This document shows positions 9,014 to 17,435 of a DNA stretch of 64,000 nt, piece by piece (positions within the stretch are counted from its first letter, which is position 1; each line of letters begins with the position of its first letter). The stretch spans positions 3,927,685-3,991,684 of the forward strand of contig NC_014012.1 of assembly GCF_000091325.1 (NCBI RefSeq), written 5' to 3'. Source of the stretch: Shewanella violacea DSS12. Lineage in GTDB: Bacteria; Pseudomonadota; Gammaproteobacteria; Enterobacterales; Shewanellaceae. The notes under the pieces were generated by a model, which had not been told where the DNA came from, searched no databases, and saw only the letters and a list, made by a program, of their open reading frames with translations. The position numbers and the translations under genes are program-made.

Positions 9014-11017
9014 TTAAAACCTATAACTGGCGGTTAAGCGCAGTGCACGGCCTGTACCAGCATAGTAGCCGCTGCCCCAGCTGCTGTAATAACCTGAGCT
9101 AACATACTGCTCATCTAACAGGTTATCGACGCGGAAGCTGGCAAGCCAAGCATCATTAGTATAGTTAATTGCTAGGTTAGTCAGCCAATAAGCGTCTAGC
9201 TTAGGAGCGGCATTACTATTGTCGCCTTCGATGAAACGCTCACCGGTATAGGCCACTTCGGTAAACACTTGCCAGTTTTGGTTAGCGTCGATACTGAGGT
9301 AACCACGGCCCGTATGCTCTGCAACCCAAGAGAGTTGCTTACCTTCATTGAGACCTTCGGTAAATTCGGCATCGATATAGTTATACTCGCCGCCTACTTG
9401 TACCTTGTCTGTCAGCTGCCAATCCCAATCGGCACTCACGCCGTAACGGCGTGACGCATCGGCATTAATGTTAGCGCCAGGATAACCACCACCAATAGGG
9501 GTCTCAGCACTGGAGTCAAATACAATCTCATCTTCAAGATCTAAGCGATAAACACTCAAACGCAATGTGTGGGACTTAGGTGTCCAGTCCCAGCCGGCTT
9601 CGTATGAACGACCCGTCTGCGGGTTAAGGCCTATCACGCCTGGAGAAGTATAAGCTTGCTCATCGACCTTAGCGAAACGAAAGTTATCATCGGCGCGCAG
9701 ATAGAATCTATGAGACGAGGTTGGACGATAATTAAGGCCTAATTCGAAGGCATGGGCATCTTGATCTAGCTCAATACCATTTATGTATACATCAGGATCC
9801 ACCAGGTCATCGGTCACTTCAGCATAACGACCACCAACCACATAGCTTAGCGTCTTGCTAAGGGGCACTGTCGCTTGCACATAGGCACTGGCCTGCTTCT
9901 GAACATTACCGCGACCGCTACCAAATTCTGACTCACCGCGGCTAAGATCGATACCTGTCACTATCTTCAAGTCACCATTATCCGTAGCGATATTTGCCAC
10001 AGCTTTAGGGGTGAACTCTAATAATGAGCGAGTGTCTTTTCTAGATGTTCCCCACTCACTAAGTCCGGTAATAAGGGTATCTGAGTAGTTTATATCCGCA
10101 CCTAGAGACCATTCATCACTAAGTTGGTACTTATATCCACTTCGTGCAGCCGTTGTCATTTCATGCATATAAGCATCAGCAGCATCCGGCAATGTCGCAT
10201 TGGACTGACGAGGATTTTCTTCTATTTGCTCTTCAGTCAATGCTCCAGCTAACTCACGATCGTTATCGTAGTAACTGGTCTCAACGAAAAAGTCTTGTGG
10301 CCCGTCTTCATATTGCAAGCGGCCCAGTACTGAAGAAGTCTTGTTGGCATTGTGATCACGGTAGTTATCACCTCGGTTATGACTCACAGCCGCATAATAA
10401 CGCCAGGTATCGTTAATCGCACCGGACACATCGGCCTTGCCTTCATAGGTGTTGAAACTGCCACCAGACAACTGAATACTACCACCTGTGCCCGTAGGTG
10501 CCTTAGTGATGATGTTGATCACACCACCAACTGCTTGATCGCCATAAAGCACACCAGCACTGCCGGATAAAATTTCGACACGCTCAATTTGATTCAATGG
10601 GATAGCATTGATGCTAGGAGCGGCAACATCGATATTATTCAGGCGACGGCCATCGAGCAAGATCAAGGTATTACTCGCTGCTTGACTGCCTGAGAAGCCC
10701 CGCATAGCAAATACCGCGCCCGAGTTTGAGTCTGAAACCTGAATGCCACTCTGACCACGTAACACTTCAGTTAGGCTTGTTGCACCACTCATCTCTATCT
10801 GAGCCGAATCGATAATGTTCACGTTTGCCGCGATATTTAGCGGGGTGTTTACGCTGCGGCCAATCACAGTGATCACTTCATCGACGCTGTTTTCCTGACT
10901 TTCATCAGTATTAATAGCCATAGCGCTGGATGAGACAACAGACAGAGTCAGTACACTGCTGATTAGAATGGTAAGTTTTGAAAGTTTGTATGACTTGTTA
11001 TATGAGAAAGTACCCAT
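9014..11017 (-). CDS. btuB: TonB-dependent outer-membrane receptor, probable cobalamin transporter (BtuB-like)
   Basis: A 667-residue receptor. A signal peptide covers about residues 1-34, followed by a TonB-box-like DEVITVIGR. The plug domain is clear (SLTEVLRGQSGIQVSD, LILLDGRRLN, ERVEILSGSAGVLYGDQAVG), then a beta-barrel ending in aromatic RALRLTASYRF. AAAGGT lies close before the start. The cobalamin riboswitch in its leader (about 11155-11335) gives the substrate assignment: corrinoid uptake, shut off when B12 is plentiful. E. coli BtuB is about 614 residues. No btuCDF genes are adjacent. Without the riboswitch I would only call it a TonB-dependent receptor. Confidence 0.88.
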   Translation of the reverse strand: MGTFSYNKSYKLSKLTILISSVLTLSVVSSSAMAINTDESQENSVDEVITVIGRSVNTPLNIAANVNIIDSAQIEMSGATSLTEVLRGQSGIQVSDSNSGAVFAMRGFSGSQAASNTLILLDGRRLNNIDVAAPSINAIPLNQIERVEILSGSAGVLYGDQAVGGVINIITKAPTGTGGSIQLSGGSFNTYEGKADVSGAINDTWRYYAAVSHNRGDNYRDHNANKTSSVLGRLQYEDGPQDFFVETSYYDNDRELAGALTEEQIEENPRQSNATLPDAADAYMHEMTTAARSGYKYQLSDEWSLGADINYSDTLITGLSEWGTSRKDTRSLLEFTPKAVANIATDNGDLKIVTGIDLSRGESEFGSGRGNVQKQASAYVQATVPLSKTLSYVVGGRYAEVTDDLVDPDVYINGIELDQDAHAFELGLNYRPTSSHRFYLRADDNFRFAKVDEQAYTSPGVIGLNPQTGRSYEAGWDWTPKSHTLRLSVYRLDLEDEIVFDSSAETPIGGGYPGANINADASRRYGVSADWDWQLTDKVQVGGEYNYIDAEFTEGLNEGKQLSWVAEHTGRGYLSIDANQNWQVFTEVAYTGERFIEGDNSNAAPKLDAYWLTNLAINYTNDAWLASFRVDNLLDEQYVSSGYYSSWGSGYYAGTGRALRLTASYRF

Positions 11018-11154
11018 TTTACCTTTAACTCCTAAAAGGAAAACGGGGCATAAATGTCACGAATAAGATGGGTACTGACTAGCAAAATAATAGCTAAAGA
11101 ATACCGCCTACTGCATCGCATTCCGAGATCTGCCCGCCGAAATCTCAAAATCAT

Positions 11155-11335
11155 CTATTGGGCCGGTCTCCGGACTTAGGCTCAGCCGTGGCTCACTAGA
11201 GCTACACTGATCGAGTGCAGGATTTTCTAACATATTCCTGTTAGAGAAGCACACTGGACTCTTACCTTTTACCGTTGCGGGGGCAGTGTCAGATTCTCGC
11301 TGACTTCCCGATTATCCTTTCCTGTGACGCACAAA
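11155..11335 (-). promoter_or_regulatory. cobalamin riboswitch
   Basis: On the minus strand the leader shows the conserved core in order: GGGAA, then GACACTGCCCCCGCAACGGT, then the B12-box region GTCCGGAGACCGGCCCAAT. The spacing and the CCCCCGCAACGGTAA block are diagnostic of AdoCbl-type riboswitches. It lies about 140 bases upstream of the BtuB-like receptor start, so corrinoid binding is expected to repress that gene. Confidence 0.93.
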
Positions 11336-11713
11336 TTACCGAGCAAACAGCCAGTATTTGATAACAACATCAGGTTTAGGCACCACAAAAGATTGACTAA
11401 AATATTGTAAATTCTGTTCCAAGAACGCACTCAGTTTCCCACCAAGTTTAGTGCCCTAGAGGGCACCGAGCGATGAACCGCCGCATTATAGACGTCTATA
11501 CGTATAAATGTCTAACTTTCGCATGACATTCTGCTTAGTTAAGGACCTGTATTTATTCATTTTGGCGTTTTCCTAGTTAACTTTTGAGTGGGAGTAAGCC
11601 GACGAAAAAAATGTAAGCGCTTGATAACAAAGTAATGCCGTTACACAAACCCTTAAAGCAAACAAACAAGCAACCTTTTTAACACTTTAATCCACAAACC
11701 TCTTGCAAAATTA

Positions 11714-11729
11714 GATTACAAATGTAATC
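11714..11729. promoter_or_regulatory. BlaI/MecI-type operator 1
   Basis: GATTACAAATGTAATC is a perfect palindrome (7-bp arms, 2-bp centre) containing the TACA/TGTA core bound by BlaI/MecI repressors. It lies about 75 bases before the BlaI-like gene. Confidence 0.75.
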
Positions 11730-11740
11730 TTAGATTCATT

Positions 11741-11756
11741 GATTACAAACGTAATC
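11741..11756. promoter_or_regulatory. BlaI/MecI-type operator 2
   Basis: GATTACAAACGTAATC is the same palindrome with one arm mismatch, centred 27 bp from the first. Two boxes at this spacing suggest cooperative binding of two repressor dimers and autorepression of the operon. Confidence 0.72.
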
Positions 11757-11801
11757 CAAATTATTAAGACGACTACAGATACAAAATTCATCATTTAAAC
11801 A

Positions 11802-12284
11802 ATGGAAAAACCAATGAAAGAGATCAGTAATTCTGAGCTAGCCGTACTCAATGCGCTGTGGGAGTCATCCCCAATGAGCTCCAGTGAAGTGGTTGAAAAA
11901 CTGACAAGATCCAACGAATGGCACGAAAAAACAGTCAAAACCTTGCTTAATCGCCTAGTAAAAAAACAGGCGATCGGGTTTCAAAAACAAGGCAGGGCCT
12001 ATCTCTATTCTCCATTGATCGATCAGAGTGAATATCAAATTAAACAGAGTCAGTCTTTCGTTGAAAGATTGTTTGCCGGACGAGTCGCGCCACTGGTTGC
12101 AGGTTTTGCCAAACAAAATAAACTTAGCGCCGAAGATATTGCAGAATTAAAAAGCCTCATCGACAACTGGCAAGAAGAGAGTTCAAACAAGGACCCACAA
12201 GCAGAGGACTCTGTATCTAAAGCCTCTATATCCAAGGGGTCTTTGCCGAAGGATTATTCACTTAAGAGAGATGCTCATGATTAA
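11802..12284 (+). CDS. BlaI/MecI/CopY-family transcriptional repressor
   Basis: A 160-residue protein whose first about 80 residues are the BlaI winged helix: ISNSELAVLNALWESSPMSS, then TVKTLLNRLVKKQAIGFQKQ and a GRAYLYSPLI wing. BlaI-type repressors bind TACA-N-TGTA sites as dimers and are inactivated by proteolysis triggered by a partner M56 peptidase. Both features are present: two operators upstream and an overlapping M56 gene. The last about 30 residues are a Ser/Lys-rich tail not typical of the family. The start may be ATG 11814, which has a GGA eight bases upstream. Confidence 0.9.
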   Translation: MEKPMKEISNSELAVLNALWESSPMSSSEVVEKLTRSNEWHEKTVKTLLNRLVKKQAIGFQKQGRAYLYSPLIDQSEYQIKQSQSFVERLFAGRVAPLVAGFAKQNKLSAEDIAELKSLIDNWQEESSNKDPQAEDSVSKASISKGSLPKDYSLKRDAHD

Positions 12285-13545
12285 TTGGCTGATGCAGCAA
12301 AGCATACTCTTAAGTCTGGTCTGCGCCCTTATCTTGCTTTGTCATAAACCTCTGCTGAAACAGCTAGGCGCCCATCACATGTATAGCCTCTGGTTAGCGA
12401 TTCCATTTATGATATTCGGCTCACTAGTACTGCAATTCCTGCCAAATTTGCTGGCAGAATCTAAGGTAGCCTCTTTTGAATATTATAGAGTCTTGGCATC
12501 TTTAGCTGTTAAGGATAACGACAGCTTAGTCTCGACCCCCTTACTCGTGTCTCTATGGGCTGTAGGAATAGCCGTAATGGCCATATTACTACTAATTCAA
12601 CACAGTTATCTGAAGCGAATATTACGCAGCAGCAAGCCGTTCAAGCAGGAAGAAAACCATGGGGTGTTGGGCAAGCAGCTACTTCCGAGCCTTTTTACTA
12701 AAACCTTACCCATAATGCAGAGCCCTAACATTAGCTCGCCTATGCTCACAGGCGTGTTAACCCCCAAGATCATAGTGCCAGCAGACTTTCATAAGCTCAG
12801 TTCGTCACAACAAGAATCTGTTGTAGCCCATGAGTTATATCACCACGAACGCGGGGATATCATCACTAATCTGCTTGCCTATACCTTACTCGCCATCTTC
12901 TGGTTCAATCCACTATCTTGGTTAGCCTACCGCCGTTTTCGCGACGATCAGGAACTCGCCTGTGATGCTCAAATTACTTCAGCGATGAATACCCATGACA
13001 AAATTGCCTACAGCCATGCGCTACTGGCTTACTCTCAGCACGCTCAAATGGGCATGCTACATACACACTACGGAAATAAAAACATCTTAAAGGAAAGGAT
13101 TATGCAAATGAAAAAGCAACATGGAAAGAGCACCTTAGCCCTAATCGGAATGACACTAAGCTTAGGGTTAGCAAGCTTGGTACTCAACCAACAAGTTCAG
13201 GCAGGGGATCATCAAGCCTCTTTAAATGAGTCAGCTAAGATGCATGCAAAAGGCATTCATCCGCTAACTCGTGTCGAGCCTAAGTACCCAATCGCAGCAG
13301 TCAAAGCCAATCAAAATGGCTATGTTCAACTCAAGTTCGATATCAGCAAGTCAGGTAGGGTATCTAACATCACTGTGATTAAGTCATCACCCACAGGTAT
13401 TTTCGATAAATCGGCAGTAGAAGCCCTCACGCAATGGGTTTATAACGAGTCTAAGCAAGGTGCTAAAGGTTCTCAAGTTCAGCTGGATTATGTTATCGAT
13501 GAACCGACAGCCAATCTTGAACGCATCAAGGTCACCGCACATTAA
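12277..13545 (+). CDS. M56-family membrane metallopeptidase fused to a TonB C-terminal domain
   Basis: A 422-residue BlaR1/MecR1-type protein overlapping the repressor gene by 8 bases; ATG 12277 fits a GAGAG better than ATG 12271. Membrane segments appear near residues 9-25, 36-58, 88-106, 202-220 and 285-305. The zinc site is HELYHHERGD (HExxH), with a downstream Glu in DDQELACDAQ. The last about 95 residues (VEPKYPIAAVKANQNGYVQL, then FDKSAVEALTQWVY) are a TonB C-terminal domain instead of a penicillin-binding sensor. I infer a signal-transducing peptidase that cleaves the neighbouring repressor; the TonB domain may contact an envelope ligand. The signal is unknown. Confidence 0.88.
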   Translation: MINWLMQQSILLSLVCALILLCHKPLLKQLGAHHMYSLWLAIPFMIFGSLVLQFLPNLLAESKVASFEYYRVLASLAVKDNDSLVSTPLLVSLWAVGIAVMAILLLIQHSYLKRILRSSKPFKQEENHGVLGKQLLPSLFTKTLPIMQSPNISSPMLTGVLTPKIIVPADFHKLSSSQQESVVAHELYHHERGDIITNLLAYTLLAIFWFNPLSWLAYRRFRDDQELACDAQITSAMNTHDKIAYSHALLAYSQHAQMGMLHTHYGNKNILKERIMQMKKQHGKSTLALIGMTLSLGLASLVLNQQVQAGDHQASLNESAKMHAKGIHPLTRVEPKYPIAAVKANQNGYVQLKFDISKSGRVSNITVIKSSPTGIFDKSAVEALTQWVYNESKQGAKGSQVQLDYVIDEPTANLERIKVTAH

Positions 13546-13888
13546 TAACAGTGATTAAGAAGAATAAACCTTCTTACTCGGGCCGATTTACTTAGGCTGA
13601 TGGGTAAGGTTTTAAAAAGGGCCGAGCAGCTCTTTTTGTGTATCTGCAGGAAAACGAATAGTAGTAAGTGGTAAGCGCTCAATAGAGTAGTGCTAAGTCG
13701 TAAGCTATAAGTGGTGCAGCCTTGAGCTATAAGTGGTAAACAGCCTTGAGCGAGAAACGATAAGTTAATCTGACAGCCATAGATAAAAAAGAGGCCTAAG
13801 CCCCCTCTTACACCGTCCCTAGTGTTCGGGGATAAGTACTTCCTATACACACCCCCTCTTACACAATCCCAGGCTTTTACAAATTATT
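13546..13888. other. gene-poor gap with degenerate repeats
   Basis: No convincing gene. Degenerate AAGTGGTAA and TAAGTGG-type words are scattered between 13660 and 13770, and a GGGGATAAGTACTTCC repeat follows at 13801-13865. A 102-codon minus frame across the region is repeat-derived and was not kept. Confidence 0.6.
13801..13865. repeat. dispersed GGGGATAAGTACTTCC repeat, copy 1
   Basis: CCCCCTCTTACAC occurs at 13801 and again at 13852, flanking CGGGGATAAGTACTTCC. The architecture and the 51-52 bp period match the array at 61327-61457, so this is a diverged member of the same family. Confidence 0.75.
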
Positions 13889-14236
13889 TTAAGCCGTTAT
13901 AGCCTTAGGATTTGCACCATATTCATTCTCACCTATGCTGTCCAGCACGTAGAAAACTAATAGAACTATGGAGCCAATAAGCGGTATTAAACCAATTAAC
14001 TGCCACCAGCCTGAACGTCCGGTATCGTGTAGGCGACGAGCTGAAATCGCAATCGTCGGTATCAAGAGACCTAATGCCAGCACGGTTGAAAATATCATAG
14101 TGCCCAACATGGCATCTATAACCACAGCAATGACGTAGAAAATGAAATAGAACAGGATATACATCCAGAACTCTTTACGACGAGCCCGACCTGTAAAGTC
14201 TGCATATTTCTTTAACGCACCAATAAAATATTCCAT
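13889..14236 (-). CDS. DUF805 inner-membrane protein
   Basis: A 115-residue protein starting at ATG 14236, which has AAGGAA five bases upstream; the ATG at 14260 lacks one. It shows the DUF805 pattern: an amphipathic N-terminus (YFIGALKKYADFTGRARRKE), three to four membrane segments (FYFIFYVIAVVIDAML, FSTVLALGLLIPTIAISA, LIGLIPLIGSIVLLVFYVL) and RRLHDTGRSGWW between the last two. Function is not established for this family; members are small inner-membrane proteins. It is a single gene with no operon partner. Confidence 0.9.
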   Translation of the reverse strand: MEYFIGALKKYADFTGRARRKEFWMYILFYFIFYVIAVVIDAMLGTMIFSTVLALGLLIPTIAISARRLHDTGRSGWWQLIGLIPLIGSIVLLVFYVLDSIGENEYGANPKAITA

Positions 14237-14689
14237 ATCTTTCCTTGTATTTGAATCCATTATTTACATTGAGTGTTTAAAACACCGGTTACCATAAAGC
14301 ATTTCTCATTTAAAATATGCGAATAAACGCAAATTTACCCTCTATTCGACTACAGCCTGTCCTCTGTGCTCTTGCAGCTCTTTATAAATAATACTCCAGG
14401 CTTAAATATTGCTTGGGTATCACCTAGCCTGGGCTAATAGCATGAAACTGAAGAGATATAGCCCGTATATCGTCTCCATGGGATTGTAAATTTATCAGTG
14501 TTCCAAGATGATTCAATTATTCATAAGCCATTAATATTTACAGATTAAACACTATTAACAAGCTAGAGTTATACTAGGTAAACACTAAGATTTAAAAACA
14601 CATTTCACGATAACGATTCTCATTAGCGTTACTTTTCATTAATATAGATCTGTGTTTTATACACTTATAATCAAAAATAAGGATTTCAA
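14237..14689. other. intergenic region upstream of azurin
   Basis: No gene seen. The stretch is AT-rich towards azurin and holds a Fur-like box at 14609-14627. Confidence 0.6.
14609..14627 (+). promoter_or_regulatory. candidate Fur box upstream of azurin
   Basis: GATAACGATTCTCATTAGC matches the 19-bp Fur consensus GATAATGATAATCATTATC at 15 positions. It ends 62 bases before the azurin ATG, a normal promoter position. It suggests iron-responsive expression. Confidence 0.5.
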
Positions 14690-15178
14690 ATGAAAATCTC
14701 AATCAATCGTCTTAAGACGATTAGCGCAGTGGGTTTACTCGGTTTCAGTGCACTATTCGGTATGTCGTCTAGTGCTATGGCTCATGCCAATGAATGTGAA
14801 CTTAAGATTAGCGCTAACGACGCTATGCAGTACGACACCAAAGAACTCAGTGTCCCAGCAAGCTGTAAAGAGGTCACACTGACACTGACTCATTCAGGTC
14901 AGCTACCAAAAGCTGCCATGGGCCATAACTGGGTACTAACCAAGGCTGCAGATATGCAAGCAGTAGCCAACGACGGCATGGGCGCAGGCGTAGATAAAAA
15001 CTATGTCAAAGACGGCGACACTCGTGTTATCGCTCACACAGATGTAGTAGGCGGCGGTAGCTCAAGCAGCATCACCTTCAGCACTGAAGGCATGAGTGCA
15101 TCTGAAGCTTACAAGTTTTTCTGCTCATTCCCTGGTCACTGGGCAATCATGCAGGGCAGCTTTATTATTAAAGCTTAA
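14690..15178 (+). CDS. azu: azurin (type I blue-copper electron carrier)
   Basis: A 162-residue precursor with a signal peptide ending ALFGMSSSAMA-HA, so the mature protein is periplasmic and about 130 residues, as usual for azurins. The copper ligands are visible: His in AAMGHNWVL, then Cys, His and Met in FFCSFPGHWAIMQG. The two Cys of the N-terminal disulfide (NECELKI and PASCKEV) are present. It shuttles electrons between cytochromes and periplasmic reductases or peroxidases. AAGGA lies upstream. It is a single gene followed by a strong terminator, with a Fur-like box upstream. Confidence 0.97.
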   Translation: MKISINRLKTISAVGLLGFSALFGMSSSAMAHANECELKISANDAMQYDTKELSVPASCKEVTLTLTHSGQLPKAAMGHNWVLTKAADMQAVANDGMGAGVDKNYVKDGDTRVIAHTDVVGGGSSSSITFSTEGMSASEAYKFFCSFPGHWAIMQGSFIIKA

Positions 15179-15201
15179 ACTTATGCCTAACGGCTTAAGA
15201 T

Positions 15202-15259
15202 AGAGCGAATATGCTGTAAGGCTCGAAGGCTGCAAGTCCTCAAGCCTTACAGCCGCTCT
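15202..15259 (+). terminator. terminator after azurin
   Basis: GCTGTAAGGCT (15213-15223) pairs perfectly with AGCCTTACAGC (15243-15253), and an outer AGAGCG/CGCTCT extends the stem. TTTATTTT follows. Confidence 0.85.
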
Positions 15260-15598
15260 TTATTTTCCAGCCTTAGCGCCATCTTTAACCACAACATCCA
15301 CACCTATAGCGCTGCAATATTTTTCAAGCAATTCTTGTATCAATCCCCATAGTATCCTGAGATCCAAGGCCGTAATAATGATGGTTTATCTCGCCTTGAG
15401 CATGAAAATATTTGCATAGTGCTAGCCAGTCCTAACTTGTTATACCGATTGGTATTAACCCCCCAGAAAGACTCGCTAAAGAGTAAGTTAATTTAATCAG
15501 AGCTGCTAGGCTTAGAGTTCCTAGGATCCGAAATCTTATTATTAAATATTAGCTCTTAGTTTCTAGGAACTTCCTTCAAATAGTGAAAAGGAATTTCT
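15260..15598. other. leader region of the aldolase cluster
   Basis: No gene seen. An inverted pair, AGTTCCTAGG (15516-15525) and CTAGGAACTT (15563-15572), lies just before the aldolase start. It could be a regulator site or a hairpin in the leader. Confidence 0.4.
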
Positions 15599-17350
15599 AT
15601 GCAAAGCTTGTGGCATGCCCAAACAGCCAGTCAATTCACTACACCTCTCGAATTGAGAGTTTATACCTCGCGTCTTTTAGGCCAGGAACCTGCTCTGGTG
15701 CTACATGGCGGCGGCAATACTTCGGTAAAGACTCAAGTTAACAACCTGTTCGGTGAGCCTGAAGATATACTATTTGTTAAGGGTAGCGGTTGGGATTTAG
15801 AGACCATAGAAGCCGCGGGCTTCGCTCCGGTAAAAATGCATGTGTTATTGAAAATGGCGCAGCTTACTGAACTGAGCGATAGCGATATGGTCAAGTATCA
15901 ACGCGCCGCCATGATAGATCCCAATGCGCCTAATCCCTCGGTTGAAGCCATACTCCACGCCATTATTCCTTTCGCCTTTGTGGATCATACCCACACAGAC
16001 GCAGTTGTGACCCTGACGAATACCTCAAATGCAGAATCCTTTATAGAGCAAGTCTATGGTAAGCGGGTCTTAGTTATCCCCTATGTGATGCCGGGCTTTG
16101 CGCTGGCTAAGCGGGTTTATAAGATGACCCAAGACATCGACTGGCAATCAATAGAGGGGCTCGTGCTAATGAACCACGGCCTATTTACCTTTAGCGACGA
16201 TGCCAAGACAGCTTACGAGAACACCATCAAACTGGTGACTGAAGCCGAAAAATTTATCGAAGCAAATTTGTGCATCAATGCCGAAGAGCGCGAAGAGGCG
16301 GATGAAAAGAGCCTTGAGTACCTAGATGAGAACATTAATATTGATCTGCTTGAGCTCGCCAAAATACGTAAATTGGTGTCGGCGCAAAAAGGTTATGCGC
16401 AAGTAGCCCTGCTCAATAGTAGCAAGGGATCATGTCATATTGCCTCACATCCTGAACTTAAAAGTATCGCCAACCGTGGCCCTCTGACACCGGACCACGT
16501 CATTCGCACTAAACGTGTTCCCGCTATTTTAAGTGATAATATCGAGGCCGAACTCTGCGGTTATGCCCAAGACTACATCGAATACTTTGACCGCTACCAG
16601 AGCGGTCAAACCATACTTAACTATGCGCCTAGTTTTGCTATCTGGCAGGGAAAAGCTGCCATCTCTTTTGGTAAAACCGTCAACCAGGCCTTAATCATCG
16701 AAGATATCACCAGCCATACCTTCGATGCCATATTAACCGCCGAAGCCCTTGGTGGTTATCAGGCTCTGAGCCCGGCAGATATCTTCGCTGTAGAATACTG
16801 GGAGCTTGAACAGGCCAAGCTGAAAAAAGGCCCGTTCTCACATGACAAACCCTTGCTCGGTAAGGTCGCCATGGTAACTACTGCCGCTACTCAGGTGGGG
16901 CAAGCCGTTGTGGCCCATATGGAAATTCTGGGCGCTAACGTGGTCGAGCTCGGTGAGCATTTAGAATTTGATACTTTAGATAAGTGCCAGGAAGCGGCCG
17001 AAACTGCCATCATAGATTATGGCGGATTAGACATAGTTATCTGCCTTGGGGACGACCCATCTAACCTTATGTTACTCAAAGCCTGTGAAGCCTTTTTAGA
17101 GCACGGCATTAACCCTAGAGTCTTATGCGTCAACCACGGCTCTTTACCTGTCATGAGCGATAACATTATCGAGGTGCTACACCTCAACTGTTCAGCAAGC
17201 CCGACATTAGTCTCACTGAATGGCTCAACAAGTTTAGTACAAAAGACCAATGGCGAGCATCTGGAAACTGGCGTATTCAACCTGCTCAGCGCGATAACCA
17301 TGATGTTGTCGAACGAATATGTGCCCCACGAAGAGGGGGTATCGGTTTAA
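15599..17350 (+). CDS. class II aldolase with degenerate SDR-like C-terminal region
   Basis: A 583-residue protein with AAAAGGA before its start. Residues about 15-225 are a class II aldolase/adducin domain: VLHGGGNTSVK for substrate phosphate, DHTHTDAV with the metal-binding His pair, and MNHGLFTF with another His. Residues about 420-560 resemble a short-chain dehydrogenase (GKVAMVTTAATQVGQAVV, YGGLDIVICLGDD) but lack the YxxxK catalytic pair. Bifunctional aldolase/SDR proteins run to about 690 residues, so the second half looks shortened and perhaps structural. It is followed 85 bases on by an LsrK-like sugar kinase, then a cupin. The aldolase probably cleaves the phosphosugar made by the kinase; the substrate is unknown. 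Confidence 0.85.
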   Translation: MQSLWHAQTASQFTTPLELRVYTSRLLGQEPALVLHGGGNTSVKTQVNNLFGEPEDILFVKGSGWDLETIEAAGFAPVKMHVLLKMAQLTELSDSDMVKYQRAAMIDPNAPNPSVEAILHAIIPFAFVDHTHTDAVVTLTNTSNAESFIEQVYGKRVLVIPYVMPGFALAKRVYKMTQDIDWQSIEGLVLMNHGLFTFSDDAKTAYENTIKLVTEAEKFIEANLCINAEEREEADEKSLEYLDENINIDLLELAKIRKLVSAQKGYAQVALLNSSKGSCHIASHPELKSIANRGPLTPDHVIRTKRVPAILSDNIEAELCGYAQDYIEYFDRYQSGQTILNYAPSFAIWQGKAAISFGKTVNQALIIEDITSHTFDAILTAEALGGYQALSPADIFAVEYWELEQAKLKKGPFSHDKPLLGKVAMVTTAATQVGQAVVAHMEILGANVVELGEHLEFDTLDKCQEAAETAIIDYGGLDIVICLGDDPSNLMLLKACEAFLEHGINPRVLCVNHGSLPVMSDNIIEVLHLNCSASPTLVSLNGSTSLVQKTNGEHLETGVFNLLSAITMMLSNEYVPHEEGVSV

Positions 17351-17435
17351 AAGCTGAGAAGTGGCGAGTTCGAGACAGAGCCAAGAAAGTATCGAGGATC
17401 AGCCGTAGCTAGAAATTCTTAATCAAGGAGTGATG

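Noticed and set aside
13542..13850. 102-codon minus-strand ORF
   Set aside because: It runs through degenerate AAGTGGTAA words and the dispersed repeat, has no family match and no ribosome site.
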